DNA of 64,000 nucleotides from Micromonospora purpureochromogenes (GTDB taxonomy: Bacteria; Actinomycetota; Actinomycetes; Mycobacteriales; Micromonosporaceae), in NCBI RefSeq assembly GCF_900091515.1, contig NZ_LT607410.1, positions 2,728,001 through 2,792,000 on the forward strand, read 5' to 3'. Below the pieces are notes generated by a model. That model saw nothing but the letters and a program-made list of their open reading frames with translations. It had not been told where the DNA came from and did not search any database. Within the stretch, counting starts at the first letter, position 1, and each line of letters begins with the position of its first letter. Shown here one piece after another: positions 16,689 to 26,023 of the stretch. Both the position numbers and the translations under genes were made by a program.

Positions 16689-17468
16689 ATGCAGGACCGC
16701 AAGCCGGTGCAGAGCTGGCTCACCGACATGGACGGCGTGCTGGTGCACGAGGGCCAGCCCGTGCCGGGCGCGCCGGAGTTCGTCAAGCGGCTGCGCGCCT
16801 CCGGCAAGCCGTTCCTGGTGCTGACCAACAACTCGATCTACACCCCGCGGGACCTCCAGGCCCGGCTGGTCCGGATGGGACTCGACGTGCCGGAGGAGGC
16901 GATCTGGTCGTCGGCGCTGGCCACCGGCCAGTTCCTCGCCGACCAGCGGCCGGGCGGCACCGCGTACGTGATCGGCGAGGCCGGGCTGACCACGGCGCTG
17001 CACGCGGTCGGGTACGTGCTGACCGACTTCGCGCCGGACTACGTGGTGCTGGGGGAGACCCGCACCTACAGCTTCGAGGCGATCACCAAGGCGGTCCGGC
17101 TGATCAACGACGGGGCCCGGTTCATCTGCACCAACCCGGACGTCACCGGCCCGTCGGTGGAGGGCGCGCTGCCGGCCGCCGGCTCGGTCGCCGCGATGAT
17201 CTCGAAGGCGACCGGGGTGGAGCCGTACTTCGTCGGCAAGCCCAACCCGATGATGATGCGCTCGGCGCTCAACACCATCAACGCGCACTCGGAGACCACC
17301 GCGATGATCGGCGACCGGATGGACACCGACATCCTCTGCGGACTGGAGGCCGGGCTGGAGACCATCCTGGTGCTCACCGGGATCAGCAGCCGGATCGAGG
17401 CCGAGCGCTACCCGTACCGGCCGTCGCGGATCGTCGACTCGGTCGCCGACCTCATCGACGAGATCTGA
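16689..17468 (+). CDS. HAD-superfamily phosphatase, NagD-like (subclass IIA)
   Basis: A 259-residue phosphatase with all HAD motifs: DMDGVLVHEG (nucleophile Asp), TNNS, Lys in GKPNPMMMRSALN and GDRMDTDI. The cap type matches NagD/4-nitrophenylphosphatase proteins, which hydrolyse nucleotide or small sugar phosphates. It begins 34 bp after hemH, so it may extend that operon; the mycobacterial locus lacks this gene. The substrate is not predictable. Confidence 0.88.
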   Translation: MQDRKPVQSWLTDMDGVLVHEGQPVPGAPEFVKRLRASGKPFLVLTNNSIYTPRDLQARLVRMGLDVPEEAIWSSALATGQFLADQRPGGTAYVIGEAGLTTALHAVGYVLTDFAPDYVVLGETRTYSFEAITKAVRLINDGARFICTNPDVTGPSVEGALPAAGSVAAMISKATGVEPYFVGKPNPMMMRSALNTINAHSETTAMIGDRMDTDILCGLEAGLETILVLTGISSRIEAERYPYRPSRIVDSVADLIDEI

Positions 17469-17532
17469 CCGGCCGGCGTCGTGGACCGGCCGCACGCCGG
17501 CCGGACGTCCGTCGGCCGGCACGGGTACGCCG

Positions 17533-18327
17533 TCAGAAGCGCAGCGGAGCGTTGCAGGCGGCGACCAGCGCCTGCCGGCAGGCGGTGGTGAGCGGGCGCA
17601 GCGCGGCGTCGCGCTGCTGAGCCTCGTAGTTGTTGATCGCCCCGCCCGGCGCGCTGTGCCCGGCGAGGGCGAGCACCCGGTCCAGCACGGCCGCCCGGGC
17701 GAAGAGCCGCCGGGCGCGCGGGTCGAAACCGGGGGGCAGGTCGGTGGCGCCGTCCGGGCGGCGCAGCGCCGCGAGGGCCCCGGCCAGCTCGGGCCGCCAC
17801 TGGGCCACGTCGAGCCGGGTCAGCGCGGCGGTCGTCTCGGCCAGCGCGGTGGCCAGCTCGGCCTCGGCCTCCGCCGCGCCGGGCGCCGCGAGCGACGCCT
17901 TCGGCGCGTCGGCCGGCAGCGGGTACACCCGCCAGAGCACGGTCTCCCAGGTCATCCCGGAACCGGACGTGTGCGTGCGCACCTCGGGGATCAGCCCCAG
18001 CGGCCCGGCGACCACCGCCTCGCCGGCGAGCAGCGCCGCGCCGGCGAAGTCGCCGGGGCCGGGCAGGCCGCGCGGGTCGCCGGGTGCGGGCAGCACCAAC
18101 CGGATCTCGTCGGGCGAGAGCTTGGCCAGGCTGGGCAGCGCGTCCCGCAGCGGGACGTCGGTCCAGGTGCCGGGCGCGTCCGCGACCAGGTGCTCCTCGT
18201 CGCCGGCGATGGATTCGGCGACCTCGTCGTACGGCACCAGGCCGGCGCGCCAAGCGCGTACCCAGGCAACGAACCGGCTCGACCGGCGCGGGGCAAGGGT
18301 GGCCGCGCCCGTTGCGGGGGAGGACAT
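17533..18327 (-). CDS. Conserved actinobacterial protein of unknown function
   Basis: A 264-residue soluble, Ala-rich protein with no recognised domain. Landmarks are VPYDEVAESIAGDEEHLV near residue 33, VLPAPGDPRGLPGPGDFAGAALLAGEAVV in the middle (positions about 78-107), GMTWETVLWRVYPLP, and a helical C terminus ending NNYEAQQRDAALRPLT. Its place and minus-strand orientation after ferrochelatase match Rv1486c in M. tuberculosis, so it may be the counterpart; I infer this from order, not from alignment. ATG 18327 lacks a clear ribosome site. Confidence 0.7.
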   Translation of the reverse strand: MSSPATGAATLAPRRSSRFVAWVRAWRAGLVPYDEVAESIAGDEEHLVADAPGTWTDVPLRDALPSLAKLSPDEIRLVLPAPGDPRGLPGPGDFAGAALLAGEAVVAGPLGLIPEVRTHTSGSGMTWETVLWRVYPLPADAPKASLAAPGAAEAEAELATALAETTAALTRLDVAQWRPELAGALAALRRPDGATDLPPGFDPRARRLFARAAVLDRVLALAGHSAPGGAINNYEAQQRDAALRPLTTACRQALVAACNAPLRF

Positions 18328-18709
18328 GCCGAAAGGGTACGTGGTCCCCGCCTGCCCTGTCTCGACTGCCGCTCCGGCCGCGTCACCTGCCCCGAACTGC
18401 CCGCTTCGCCCCCGCCCGCCCGGCTCCGCCGCCACTCCGGCGCTTCCCCCGCCTTGGACGCGCCGCCCTCCCGGCACCTGCCGGTCCACCCGGCTCGCCC
18501 TCCGTCGCCACGACCGCGGCGGGGTGCCGTGCCGCACCCCGCCCCATGATCGGGTCGCATTTTCCGACACGCTCGCCGGCGTGTCGGGTAGGTAATTGCG
18601 ACCCGATCATGGGGTCGGTCGGAGGCGGTGCGGCGGGGCGGGGGCTGCCGGGCGGGTGCAGCGGCGCGTCGGCGGGCGGCGCGCCGGGGCGGCGGTTAGT
18701 TTGATCGAC
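18328..18709. other. 382-bp divergent gap with a nested palindrome and no gene
   Basis: Between the minus-strand unknown gene and DUF3097 I see no believable frame. The gap holds the 73-bp nested dyad listed separately and must contain two promoters. DUF3097 may be leaderless, as no ribosome site precedes its ATG. Confidence 0.5.
18542..18614. repeat. Nested 73-bp palindrome (18-bp outer and 9-bp inner perfect arms)
   Basis: Outer arms 18542-18559 and 18597-18614 (CCCCATGATCGGGTCGCA and its complement) match perfectly. Inside, CCGACACGC (18564-18572) pairs with GCGTGTCGG (18579-18587). The two stems would stack as a long hairpin or cruciform. It lies between diverging genes, where a terminator is not expected. 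Confidence 0.85.
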
Positions 18710-19522
18710 ATGGCGCGGCGATACGGCGAGGACGTGCTGGCGGGAGACTGGCGGCGGCGGAAGGTGACCCCGGAGGTCGACGCCGAGCCGGACCTGGTGG
18801 TCGAGGACGCCGACTCCGGCTTCTGCGGCGCGGTGGTCGGGTTCGAGTCCGGTGCGGTGGTGCTGGAGGACCGGCACGGTCGGCGGCGCAACTTCCCGCT
18901 GCTGCCGGCGGCGTTCCTGCTCGACGGCCGGCCGGTGACGCTGCGCCGTCCGACCCGCGCCCCGGTGCCGGCGGCCCGCCGGCGGACCGCCTCCGGTTCG
19001 ATCGCGCTCGACAACGTCCGGGCGCAGGTGGCCAAGGCGAGCCGGATCTGGGTGGAGGGCGTGCACGACGCCGCCCTGGTGGAGCGGATCTGGGGGGACG
19101 ACCTGCGGGTCGAGGGCGTGGTGGTCGAGCCCCTGGACGGCATCGACGCCCTCGACGCCGAGGTGCGCGACTTCGGCCCCGGACCGACCCGGCGGCTCGG
19201 GGTGCTGGTCGACCACCTGGTGCCCGGCTCCAAGGAGAGCCGGATCGTGGCGAAGGTGACCTCGCCGCACGTGCTGGTCACCGGCCACCCGTACGTCGAC
19301 GTCTGGCAGGCCGTGAAGCCCGCGGCGCTGGGTATCGCGGCGTGGCCGGTGGTGCCGCCGGGGCGGCCCTGGAAGGAAGGCGTCTGCGCGTCGCTCGGGG
19401 TGGCCGAGCCGGCGGACATGTGGCGGCACATTCTGTCCCGCGTCGACAGCTTCGCCGACGTGGAGACGCCGCTGATCAACGCGATGGAACGCCTGATCGA
19501 CTTCGTCACCGAGCCCGGCTGA
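18710..19522 (+). CDS. DUF3097 protein
   Basis: A 270-residue actinobacterial protein of unknown function, recognised from its N terminus (RYGEDVLAGDWRRRKVTPEV), RHGRRRNFPLLPAAFLLDG and the C-terminal block WKEGVCASLG...WRHILSRVDSF. The middle (SRIWVEGVHDAALVERIWG, then VLVDHLVPGS) looks like a Toprim-type acidic arrangement (Glu then Asp), which would hint at nucleic-acid metabolism, but I cannot confirm the fold. ATG 18710 is chosen because homologues start close to this motif; TTG 18701 is possible. Confidence 0.75.
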   Translation: MARRYGEDVLAGDWRRRKVTPEVDAEPDLVVEDADSGFCGAVVGFESGAVVLEDRHGRRRNFPLLPAAFLLDGRPVTLRRPTRAPVPAARRRTASGSIALDNVRAQVAKASRIWVEGVHDAALVERIWGDDLRVEGVVVEPLDGIDALDAEVRDFGPGPTRRLGVLVDHLVPGSKESRIVAKVTSPHVLVTGHPYVDVWQAVKPAALGIAAWPVVPPGRPWKEGVCASLGVAEPADMWRHILSRVDSFADVETPLINAMERLIDFVTEPG

Positions 19523-19589
19523 CCGCCCGCTGGCTCCCGCTCGTCCGCCCGCCGGTGTCGCCGGGCCGGCGACGGCACACCCGACGACC

Positions 19590-20903
19590 TCAGGGCTCCT
19601 GGTCGGGGGTGCGGGTGAAGACGAACGTGGCGATGTCCAGGGCGACCGCGCGGCCGGCCTCGTCCCGGACGACGGTGAGGAGCTCACCGTCCTGGGCGCC
19701 GCTGCGGCCCCGCCAGCGGTCCGGGCCCTCGGGGGTGAACCGGAGCACCGGCTCGCCGACCCGGCCCGCCCGCAGCTCGCCCGCGGCGTCGACGCGGAAC
19801 TCGAACTCGACGCCCATCCACCACCACCGGCCGGTCAGCTCGGCGACCGCCTCGGCGGGCGGCGCGGCGGCCGGCCGCCACGGCGTCACCGGCGCCGGCT
19901 CGGTGTCGAGCACCAGGGTGAGCAGCTGCCGGGCGAGCCCGCCGAGGTGGGTCGAGCGCAGGCCGTACGCGTTGGCGTAGCCGACCACGGCGGTACGGCT
20001 CGGGCGGTGCACGGCCAGCGCGGCGACGTACCCGGGCATCGAGCCGCCGTGTCCGACGTAGACCCGGTCGCCCTCCCGGTACAGCTCCACCCCGAGGCCG
20101 TGCCCGCCGGTCCACGAGTCCAGGTCGCTGATCACCACGGGCGCGCACATCTCGGTCAGCGTCTCCGGCGCGAGCACGGCCGGCGTGGGGTCGGCGAGGA
20201 ACGCCGCCCAGCGGGCCAGGTCCGCCACGGTGGACCAGAGCTGCCCGGCCGGCGCCATCGCCCCGGTGTCGGTACGCGGCTCCTCGCGGAGGGTGTCGTG
20301 CCAGGGGTGCACCACGTAGCCGCGGGCGTACGGCTCGGTGGCGTCGTAGGTGGTGCGGTGCATGCCGAGCGGCGTCAGGATCTGCTTCCGGGTCAGCTCC
20401 GCCCACGGCGTGCCGGTGATCCGTTCCAGCACCCCGCCGAGCAGCCCGTACGCCAGGTTGGAGTAGTGGTACGCCCGGTGCGGCGGGTACGCGATCTTCT
20501 CGGGGGTCAGCCCGGCGACCAGCGTGGCCAGGTCGCCGCCCTCGGTCCGCTCCCACCACTGCCCGTCCGGCTCGCGTTGCAGCCCGCCGGCGTGCCCGAG
20601 GAGCTGGCGCAGGGTCAGCGCGCCGACCGGCGTGCCGGGCAGGTGCCGCTCCAGCGGGTCGTCCAGGGCGAGCCGGCCGGCGTCGCGCTCCTGCATGACC
20701 AGGGTGGCCGTCATGGTCTTGCTGATCGAGCCGAGCCGGTACTGCAGGTCGGCGTCGGGACGCGGATGGTCGCCGGCGGCGGCGAGGTGGGCGAGCGTCC
20801 CGTCGCGGACGACACCCAGCACCAGCGACGGCGCGCGGCCGGTGGACTGTGCCTGCGCGACCAGCGCGTCGGCCCGGCGGACGGTCTCGGGCAGCAGGGG
20901 CAC
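19590..20903 (-). CDS. Serine hydrolase of the class C beta-lactamase / DD-peptidase fold
   Basis: A 437-residue protein with the penicillin-recognising motifs SISK (nucleophile Ser and Lys, about residue 59), YSN in YHYSNLAYG and HGG in VYVGHGGSMPGY. No signal peptide is evident, so it acts in the cytoplasm or leaves by another route. The C-terminal 90 residues form a beta-rich lipocalin-like add-on often seen in esterase-type members. It is divergent from NfeD with an 87-bp gap. Esterase or peptidase activity is more likely than antibiotic hydrolysis. Confidence 0.83.
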   Translation of the reverse strand: MPLLPETVRRADALVAQAQSTGRAPSLVLGVVRDGTLAHLAAAGDHPRPDADLQYRLGSISKTMTATLVMQERDAGRLALDDPLERHLPGTPVGALTLRQLLGHAGGLQREPDGQWWERTEGGDLATLVAGLTPEKIAYPPHRAYHYSNLAYGLLGGVLERITGTPWAELTRKQILTPLGMHRTTYDATEPYARGYVVHPWHDTLREEPRTDTGAMAPAGQLWSTVADLARWAAFLADPTPAVLAPETLTEMCAPVVISDLDSWTGGHGLGVELYREGDRVYVGHGGSMPGYVAALAVHRPSRTAVVGYANAYGLRSTHLGGLARQLLTLVLDTEPAPVTPWRPAAAPPAEAVAELTGRWWWMGVEFEFRVDAAGELRAGRVGEPVLRFTPEGPDRWRGRSGAQDGELLTVVRDEAGRAVALDIATFVFTRTPDQEP

Positions 20904-20990
20904 GGCGTTCTCCTCGGTCGGTCGCGGCCTACCCGGCGAGCTTACTGATCATGGGGGACGGCGCGGCGTGCGTCGGCGTGTCACGATTGA

Positions 20991-21467
20991 ATGGTGGACG
21001 CCGTGGTGTGGGTCGTACTGGGTGTGCTGTTGGGCGTCGCCGAGATCTTCACGACGACGTTCTTTCTGATCATGTTCGCGGCCGGTGCCTTCGCCGCCGC
21101 CGGGGCCGCCGCGCTGGGCGCCCCGGTCCCGGTGCAGGCGCTGGTGTTCGCCGCCGTGTCGGTGCTCTCGGTGGCGTTGGTCCGACCGGTCATCGCCCGA
21201 CACGCGCGCAGCGCGCTGGAGAGCGGCGAGCAGGCGTTCGGGGTGGAGGCGCTGGAGGGCGCCACCGCGCTGGTGCTGGAGCGGGTCGACGACGGGCGCG
21301 GCCTCGTCAAGATTGACGGTGAGCTGTGGAGCGCCCGGGCGTACGACGCGACGCAGTCGTTCGAGCCCGGTGAGCGGGTGCAGGTGATCAAGGTCCGGGG
21401 CGCCACCGCCCTGGTGTGGCAGGACGACATTTCCTCCCCCGGCGAGCTGCCGGAAGCGAAAAGGTGA
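20991..21467 (+). CDS. NfeD-like membrane protein
   Basis: A 158-residue membrane protein with two or three N-terminal helices (VVWVVLGVLLGVAEIFTTTF onward) and a C-terminal OB-fold of about 65 residues with GEARVL-type features (GATALVLERV, GELWSARAYD, GERVQVIKVRGATALV). NfeD proteins partner SPFH proteins in membrane microdomains; the SPFH gene follows by 5 bp. It corresponds in order to Rv1487. The ATG lacks a ribosome site, so leaderless translation is likely. Confidence 0.9.
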   Translation: MVDAVVWVVLGVLLGVAEIFTTTFFLIMFAAGAFAAAGAAALGAPVPVQALVFAAVSVLSVALVRPVIARHARSALESGEQAFGVEALEGATALVLERVDDGRGLVKIDGELWSARAYDATQSFEPGERVQVIKVRGATALVWQDDISSPGELPEAKR

Positions 21468-21472
21468 GCGGT

Positions 21473-22579
21473 ATGGAGTTTGCAGCGGTCCTGTTGGTGG
21501 CCGTGGCCCTGATCGTCGTGGTGACGCTGGTCAAGGCGGTACGCATCGTGCCGCAGCAGCGTCAGGACGTGGTGGAGCGGCTCGGAAAGTACAAGCGCAC
21601 CTTGAACCCGGGCCTGAACCTGCTGGTCCCGTTCATCGACGCGGTGCGTACCAAGGTCGACATGCGCGAGCAGGTGGTCAGCTTCCCGCCGCAGCCGGTG
21701 ATCACCTCGGACAACCTGGTCGTGTCGATCGACACGGTCCTCTACTACAAGGTGGTCGACGCGGTCCGGGCCACCTACGAGATCGCCAACTTCATCCAGG
21801 CCATCGAGCAGCTCACCGTGACCACGCTGCGCAACGTGATCGGCTCGCTGGACCTGGAGCGGGCGCTGACCAGCCGCGAGGAGATCAACCGACACCTCTC
21901 CGGGGTGCTCGACGAGACCACCGGACGCTGGGGCATCAAGGTCACCCGGGTGGAGATCAAGGCGATCGAGCCGCCGGCGAGCATCCGGGACTCGATGGAG
22001 AAGCAGATGCGCGCCGAGCGGGACCGCCGGGCGGCGATCCTGACCGCGGAGGGGCACAAGCAGTCGCAGATCCTCACCGCCGAGGGTGACAAGCAGTCCG
22101 CGGTGCTCCGCGCCGACGGTGACCGGCAGGCCCGGATCCTCCAGGCCGAGGGTCAGGCGAAGGCGATCCGTACCGTCTTCGACGCCATCCACCAGGCCAA
22201 CCCGAGCCAGAAGGTGCTGGCCTACCAGTACCTCCAGGCGCTGCCGCAGATCGCCAACGGCACCGCCAACAAGGTCTGGATCGTGCCGGCCGAGCTGACC
22301 AAGGCCCTGGAGGGGATGGGCGGCGCGCTCGGCGGGCTGAGCCAGATGGTCGGCGACGTGCCGACCCCGGAGGCGTCGGACACCGCGAGCCAGGTCGAGC
22401 GCGAGGCCGCGGAGGCGGCCCAGGCGGCGGCCACCGCCGCCCAGCAGATCCACGACGAGGTACGCGTCGCCGAGGCGCAGGCCACCGGCGGCAAGGCCCC
22501 GCAGGGGCTGCCCGCCCCGGAGCCGGTCTCGCCGGAGAGCCTGCTCAACGACCCGGCCGACCGGCGCGAACGCGGCTGA
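21473..22579 (+). CDS. SPFH/band 7 (stomatin-like) membrane protein
   Basis: A 368-residue protein with an N-terminal membrane helix, an SPFH domain (VRIVPQQRQDVVERLGKYKR to about residue 200), and a coiled-coil region rich in Ala/Glu/Gln (RRAAILTAEGHKQSQILTAE). EIKAIEPPASIRDSMEKQMRAERDRR-type sequence (about 160-185) is typical of stomatins. It likely forms oligomeric membrane scaffolds with the NfeD protein encoded just upstream. The tail of about 60 residues is variable. AAGGTGAG spans the upstream stop and serves as ribosome site. Equivalent in order to Rv1488. Confidence 0.93.
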   Translation: MEFAAVLLVAVALIVVVTLVKAVRIVPQQRQDVVERLGKYKRTLNPGLNLLVPFIDAVRTKVDMREQVVSFPPQPVITSDNLVVSIDTVLYYKVVDAVRATYEIANFIQAIEQLTVTTLRNVIGSLDLERALTSREEINRHLSGVLDETTGRWGIKVTRVEIKAIEPPASIRDSMEKQMRAERDRRAAILTAEGHKQSQILTAEGDKQSAVLRADGDRQARILQAEGQAKAIRTVFDAIHQANPSQKVLAYQYLQALPQIANGTANKVWIVPAELTKALEGMGGALGGLSQMVGDVPTPEASDTASQVEREAAEAAQAAATAAQQIHDEVRVAEAQATGGKAPQGLPAPEPVSPESLLNDPADRRERG

Positions 22580-22732
22580 TCCAAGCGCCGTCCGGAGCCG
22601 GACGGCAAATGCGAGAAACACTCATGCCCCGTCCCGGCGCCTGCCACGATCGGTCTGACGGACGGGTGGTGGCCAGGAGCCGGGGCGCCGGATGCGTCCC
22701 CGCGCCGCCCGTCGGAGCGAGCGAGGTGAACC

Positions 22733-23524
22733 ATGGACCCGGCGAAGCGGCTCTTCTCCAGCACCCCCGTCCCCGGCGCGCACGATCCCGCCGGCCCGTT
22801 GGGCACCCGCCGTACCGGTGGGGGGTTCGGGGTGCTGCCCTTCGTGGGCGACCCGGGCCCCGCGGCGCCGGCCACCAACGCGAGCTGGGCGTGGTCGCTG
22901 CGGCGCTTCGCCCGCGCGTCGGTGTGGCTGCTGCCCGCGTACGCGGTGCTGTACGGCGTGGTGGCGCTGGCCAGCGACGGCGGGGTGGGCAACGACCCGT
23001 ACCCGGCCGACGGCCGGCCGCTCTACCTGGTGGGCTGGGTGGCCGCGGTCTGGCTGGGCCTGCTCGCCCTGCTGGCGTTGACCGGGCTGCTCGCCGCCAC
23101 CCGCGACCGCAAGGTGGCCGTCACCGGGCTGCTGGTCAGCATCGCCGGCACCGTGCTGATGCTGCCCTTCGCCGGGCTGGCCGAGCAGACCCCGGTCTTC
23201 GGCACCACCGCCCGGATGCTGGTCCTGGTCGGCGCCACCTTCTACAGCGCCGGCTGGCTGTTCACCGGCTGGTCGGTGGCCCGCTCCGGGATGTTCTCGA
23301 TGGGTGACGGCGTGATGCTCATGATCGCCGCCCCGCTGGTCGGCCTCGGCGGCGCGCTGATCGGCTCGCTGCAGACCTTCGGCGCCATCTTCGTCCTGAT
23401 CTCGGGCATCGGGATCGGCTACCGCTCCGGCCGGCTGGTCCCCGCCGCGATCGCCCGCGACGCCGCCACCGCCAGCGTCCCCACCTCGACCGGCGGCCCC
23501 CAGGGCCCCCTCCCCGCCGCCTGA
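22733..23524 (+). CDS. Polytopic membrane protein of unknown function
   Basis: A 263-residue protein with a 60-residue hydrophilic N terminus followed by about six hydrophobic helices (WLLPAYAVLYGVVALAS, AVWLGLLALLALTGLLA, LLVSIAGTVLMLPFAG, MLVLVGATFYSAGWLF, VMLMIAAPLVGLGGALIG, FGAIFVLISGIGIGY) and a short Pro-rich tail. GAGGTGAACC before ATG 22733 is a good ribosome site. No family is recognised. It stands apart from SPFH by 153 bp and may have its own promoter. Confidence 0.7.
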   Translation: MDPAKRLFSSTPVPGAHDPAGPLGTRRTGGGFGVLPFVGDPGPAAPATNASWAWSLRRFARASVWLLPAYAVLYGVVALASDGGVGNDPYPADGRPLYLVGWVAAVWLGLLALLALTGLLAATRDRKVAVTGLLVSIAGTVLMLPFAGLAEQTPVFGTTARMLVLVGATFYSAGWLFTGWSVARSGMFSMGDGVMLMIAAPLVGLGGALIGSLQTFGAIFVLISGIGIGYRSGRLVPAAIARDAATASVPTSTGGPQGPLPAA

Positions 23525-23577
23525 CCCGCCCGCGCCCGCGCTTCCGCGCCCGTGCCCGCGCCCACGAGCCTCGACGG

Positions 23578-23598
23578 GTTGATCAAGAGGCTTGCGTC
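23578..23598. repeat. Isolated copy of the GTTGATCAAGAGG intergenic motif
   Basis: GTTGATCAAGAGGCTTGCGTC differs at one of 21 bases from 630-650, where it forms half of a terminator. Here no complementary arm follows within about 100 bp, so it cannot make the same hairpin. It lies in the 271-bp gap between the membrane protein and the penicillin-binding protein. Confidence 0.65.
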
Positions 23599-23795
23599 CG
23601 GAAATGCGCCGGCTGGGTGGGGCGGGAGTGCCGTCAAGGGGGCGCGGGGGGCGCGGCGGTGCAGCGGGGACGGCAGGGCCGAGTGGGGACGGGAGGGGTG
23701 TGGGGCGGAGAGAAGGCTGGCAGGTCACGGTGAGTTAGCTGACAATCGCGTGCCGGGGTGGCCCGCTTCACGAATCGCTGGCAATCCTGGACACC

Positions 23796-25961
23796 ATGCC
23801 CCGACCCCGGTCGCCGCTGTCGCGGCTCTTCACCGTGCTGCTCGCCGGCCTGCTGGCCGGCCTCGTTCTCGCGGTCGCCGCGCTGCCGGGCAACCTGCTC
23901 GCCGGAGTGACCGCCAAGGCGGCCCTCGGGGCGTACGACGAGCTGCCGGCGGCCCTGCGCACGCCGGCCACCCCGCAGCGGTCCTACCTCTACGCCAACG
24001 ACGGCACGACGCTGCTCACCACGTTCTACGACGTGAACCGCACGGACGTGCCGCTGGCCGAGATCGCCCCGGTGATGCGGCAGGCGATCGTCGCGGCCGA
24101 GGACCGGCGCTTCTACTCGCACGGCGGAGCCGACCTGCGCGGCCTGGCCCGCGCCGTGGTCGCCAACCTGACCGGCGGCTCGGCGCAGGGCGGCTCGACG
24201 CTGACCATGCAGTACGTCCGCAACGTGCTCAAGACCGATCCCAGCCGCACCGCCGAGGAGCGGCAGGCCGCCACCGAGCAGACCGTCGGGCGCAAGCTCC
24301 AGGAGATCCGGTACGCCACCGCGCTGGAGGACTCCCTCAGCAAGGACGAGATCCTCAACCGCTACCTGAACATCGCGTACTTCGGTTCCGGGGCGTACGG
24401 CGTCGCGGCGGCCAGCCAGCGCTACTTCGGCAAGGCCCCGGCGGACCTGACCCTCGGCGAGGCCGCCCTGCTCGCCGGCCTGGTCCAGTCGCCCGACGAG
24501 TACAGCCCGATCGACGGCGACGCCGAGGCGGCGCTGACCCGGCGCGGGTACGTGCTCGACGCGATGGTCGCCACCGGCGCGATCACCGAGGCCCAGGCGG
24601 CGCAGGCCCGCACCGAGAAGACCACCCTGCGGCCGACCGCCCAGCCCAACGGCTGCGTGGCCACCCGGACCGACGACGCCGGCTTCTTCTGCGACTACCT
24701 GCGCCGGTGGTGGCTGGAGCAGCCCGCGTTCGGCGCCACCGCCGAGGAGCGGGAGCAGGCGCTGCGCCGGGGCGGCTACCGGGTGGTCACCTCGCTCGAC
24801 CCGGACGTACAGGCCACCGCCGTCAGCCAGGCCCGCAAGGTCTACGCCGACGACGACGCGCGCGCGCTGCCGATCGCGGCGGTCGAGCCGGGCACCGGCC
24901 GGGTGCTGGCGATGGCGGTCAACCGCCGGTACGGCGTGGCGGAGAACGAGACGGTCAACCCGCTGATCTCCGGCGGCGGCAGCGTCGAGGGCTACCAGGC
25001 CGGCTCGACGTTCAAGATGTTCACCATGCTCGCCGCGCTGGAGGCCGGCAAGCCCCTCGCCACCGGCTTCGACGCCCCCAGCCGCCTGCCCACCCGGTAC
25101 GCCGCCGAGGGCGAGGGCAGCTGCGACGGCAGGTGGTGCCCGGCCAACGCGAACCCGGAGCGGATGGACGGCTACCGGATGATGTGGGACGGCTTCGGCC
25201 GCTCCGTGAACACCTACTTCGTCTGGCTGGCCGAGCAGGTCGGCGAGGACAAGGTGGTGGAGATGGCGCAGCGGCTGGGCATCACCTTCCGGGCCGAGTC
25301 CGACGCCGCCTTCGCCGCGAACGACGCCGCCAACTGGGGCGCCTTCACCCTCGGTGTGGCCGCCACCACCCCGCTCGACCTGGCCAACGCGTACGCCACG
25401 GTGGCCGCCGAGGGGACGTACTGCGCCCCGACCCCGGTGGTGTCGGTGACCGCGCCGGACGGCACCAAGGTGCCGGTCGGCCAGCCGTCCTGCAAGCGGG
25501 TGCTGGAGGCCGACGTCGCCCGGGCCGCCACCGACGCGGCGCGCTGCCCGGTCGGGCAGCAGTCCGCGTACGGGCAGTGCAACGGCGGTACGGCCAGCGG
25601 GGTGAGCCGGATCGTGGGTCGCCCGGTCGCCGGCAAGACCGGCAGCTCGGAGAAGAACGCCACCGAGACCTTCGTCGGGTTCACTCCGCAGGTGGCGGTC
25701 GCCGGGATCGCCGCCAACCCGGACGACCCGAGCGACGCCGTCGGCGCCGCGGTGCAGAGCGAGGTGATCGACGCGGTCGCCCGGACCATCCGCGCCGCAG
25801 TCGACGGCCAGCCGGTCCGCGACTTCACCGCGCCGAGCCGCGAGCTGGCCGGCAACCCGCAGCGCCCCGAGCCGAAGCCGGCGCCCCGCCCGGAGGAGCC
25901 GCGGCGCGAGCGGGAGATCCCCTCCGACATCCTGCGCTGGCTGCAGAACCGCCGGGGCTGA
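23796..25961 (+). CDS. Class A penicillin-binding protein (transglycosylase/transpeptidase)
   Basis: A 721-residue peptidoglycan polymerase and cross-linker anchored by an N-terminal helix (about 10-33). The glycosyltransferase domain has AAEDRRFYSHGG with catalytic Glu102, GGSTLTMQYV and NRYLNIAYFG. The transpeptidase domain has S404-TFK, SVNTYF and KTGSS. The C terminus ends in a Pro/Glu/Arg-rich tail. Its sequence resembles the shorter actinobacterial bifunctional PBPs. The gene is monocistronic, with a 271-bp upstream region and a convergent GNAT gene after it. Confidence 0.94.
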   Translation: MPRPRSPLSRLFTVLLAGLLAGLVLAVAALPGNLLAGVTAKAALGAYDELPAALRTPATPQRSYLYANDGTTLLTTFYDVNRTDVPLAEIAPVMRQAIVAAEDRRFYSHGGADLRGLARAVVANLTGGSAQGGSTLTMQYVRNVLKTDPSRTAEERQAATEQTVGRKLQEIRYATALEDSLSKDEILNRYLNIAYFGSGAYGVAAASQRYFGKAPADLTLGEAALLAGLVQSPDEYSPIDGDAEAALTRRGYVLDAMVATGAITEAQAAQARTEKTTLRPTAQPNGCVATRTDDAGFFCDYLRRWWLEQPAFGATAEEREQALRRGGYRVVTSLDPDVQATAVSQARKVYADDDARALPIAAVEPGTGRVLAMAVNRRYGVAENETVNPLISGGGSVEGYQAGSTFKMFTMLAALEAGKPLATGFDAPSRLPTRYAAEGEGSCDGRWCPANANPERMDGYRMMWDGFGRSVNTYFVWLAEQVGEDKVVEMAQRLGITFRAESDAAFAANDAANWGAFTLGVAATTPLDLANAYATVAAEGTYCAPTPVVSVTAPDGTKVPVGQPSCKRVLEADVARAATDAARCPVGQQSAYGQCNGGTASGVSRIVGRPVAGKTGSSEKNATETFVGFTPQVAVAGIAANPDDPSDAVGAAVQSEVIDAVARTIRAAVDGQPVRDFTAPSRELAGNPQRPEPKPAPRPEEPRREREIPSDILRWLQNRRG

Positions 25962-26023
25962 CGCCCGGCCGCACCATCGTGGACGGTCACCGTTCCCGCC
26001 CGGGGACGGTGGCCGTCGCCGGT

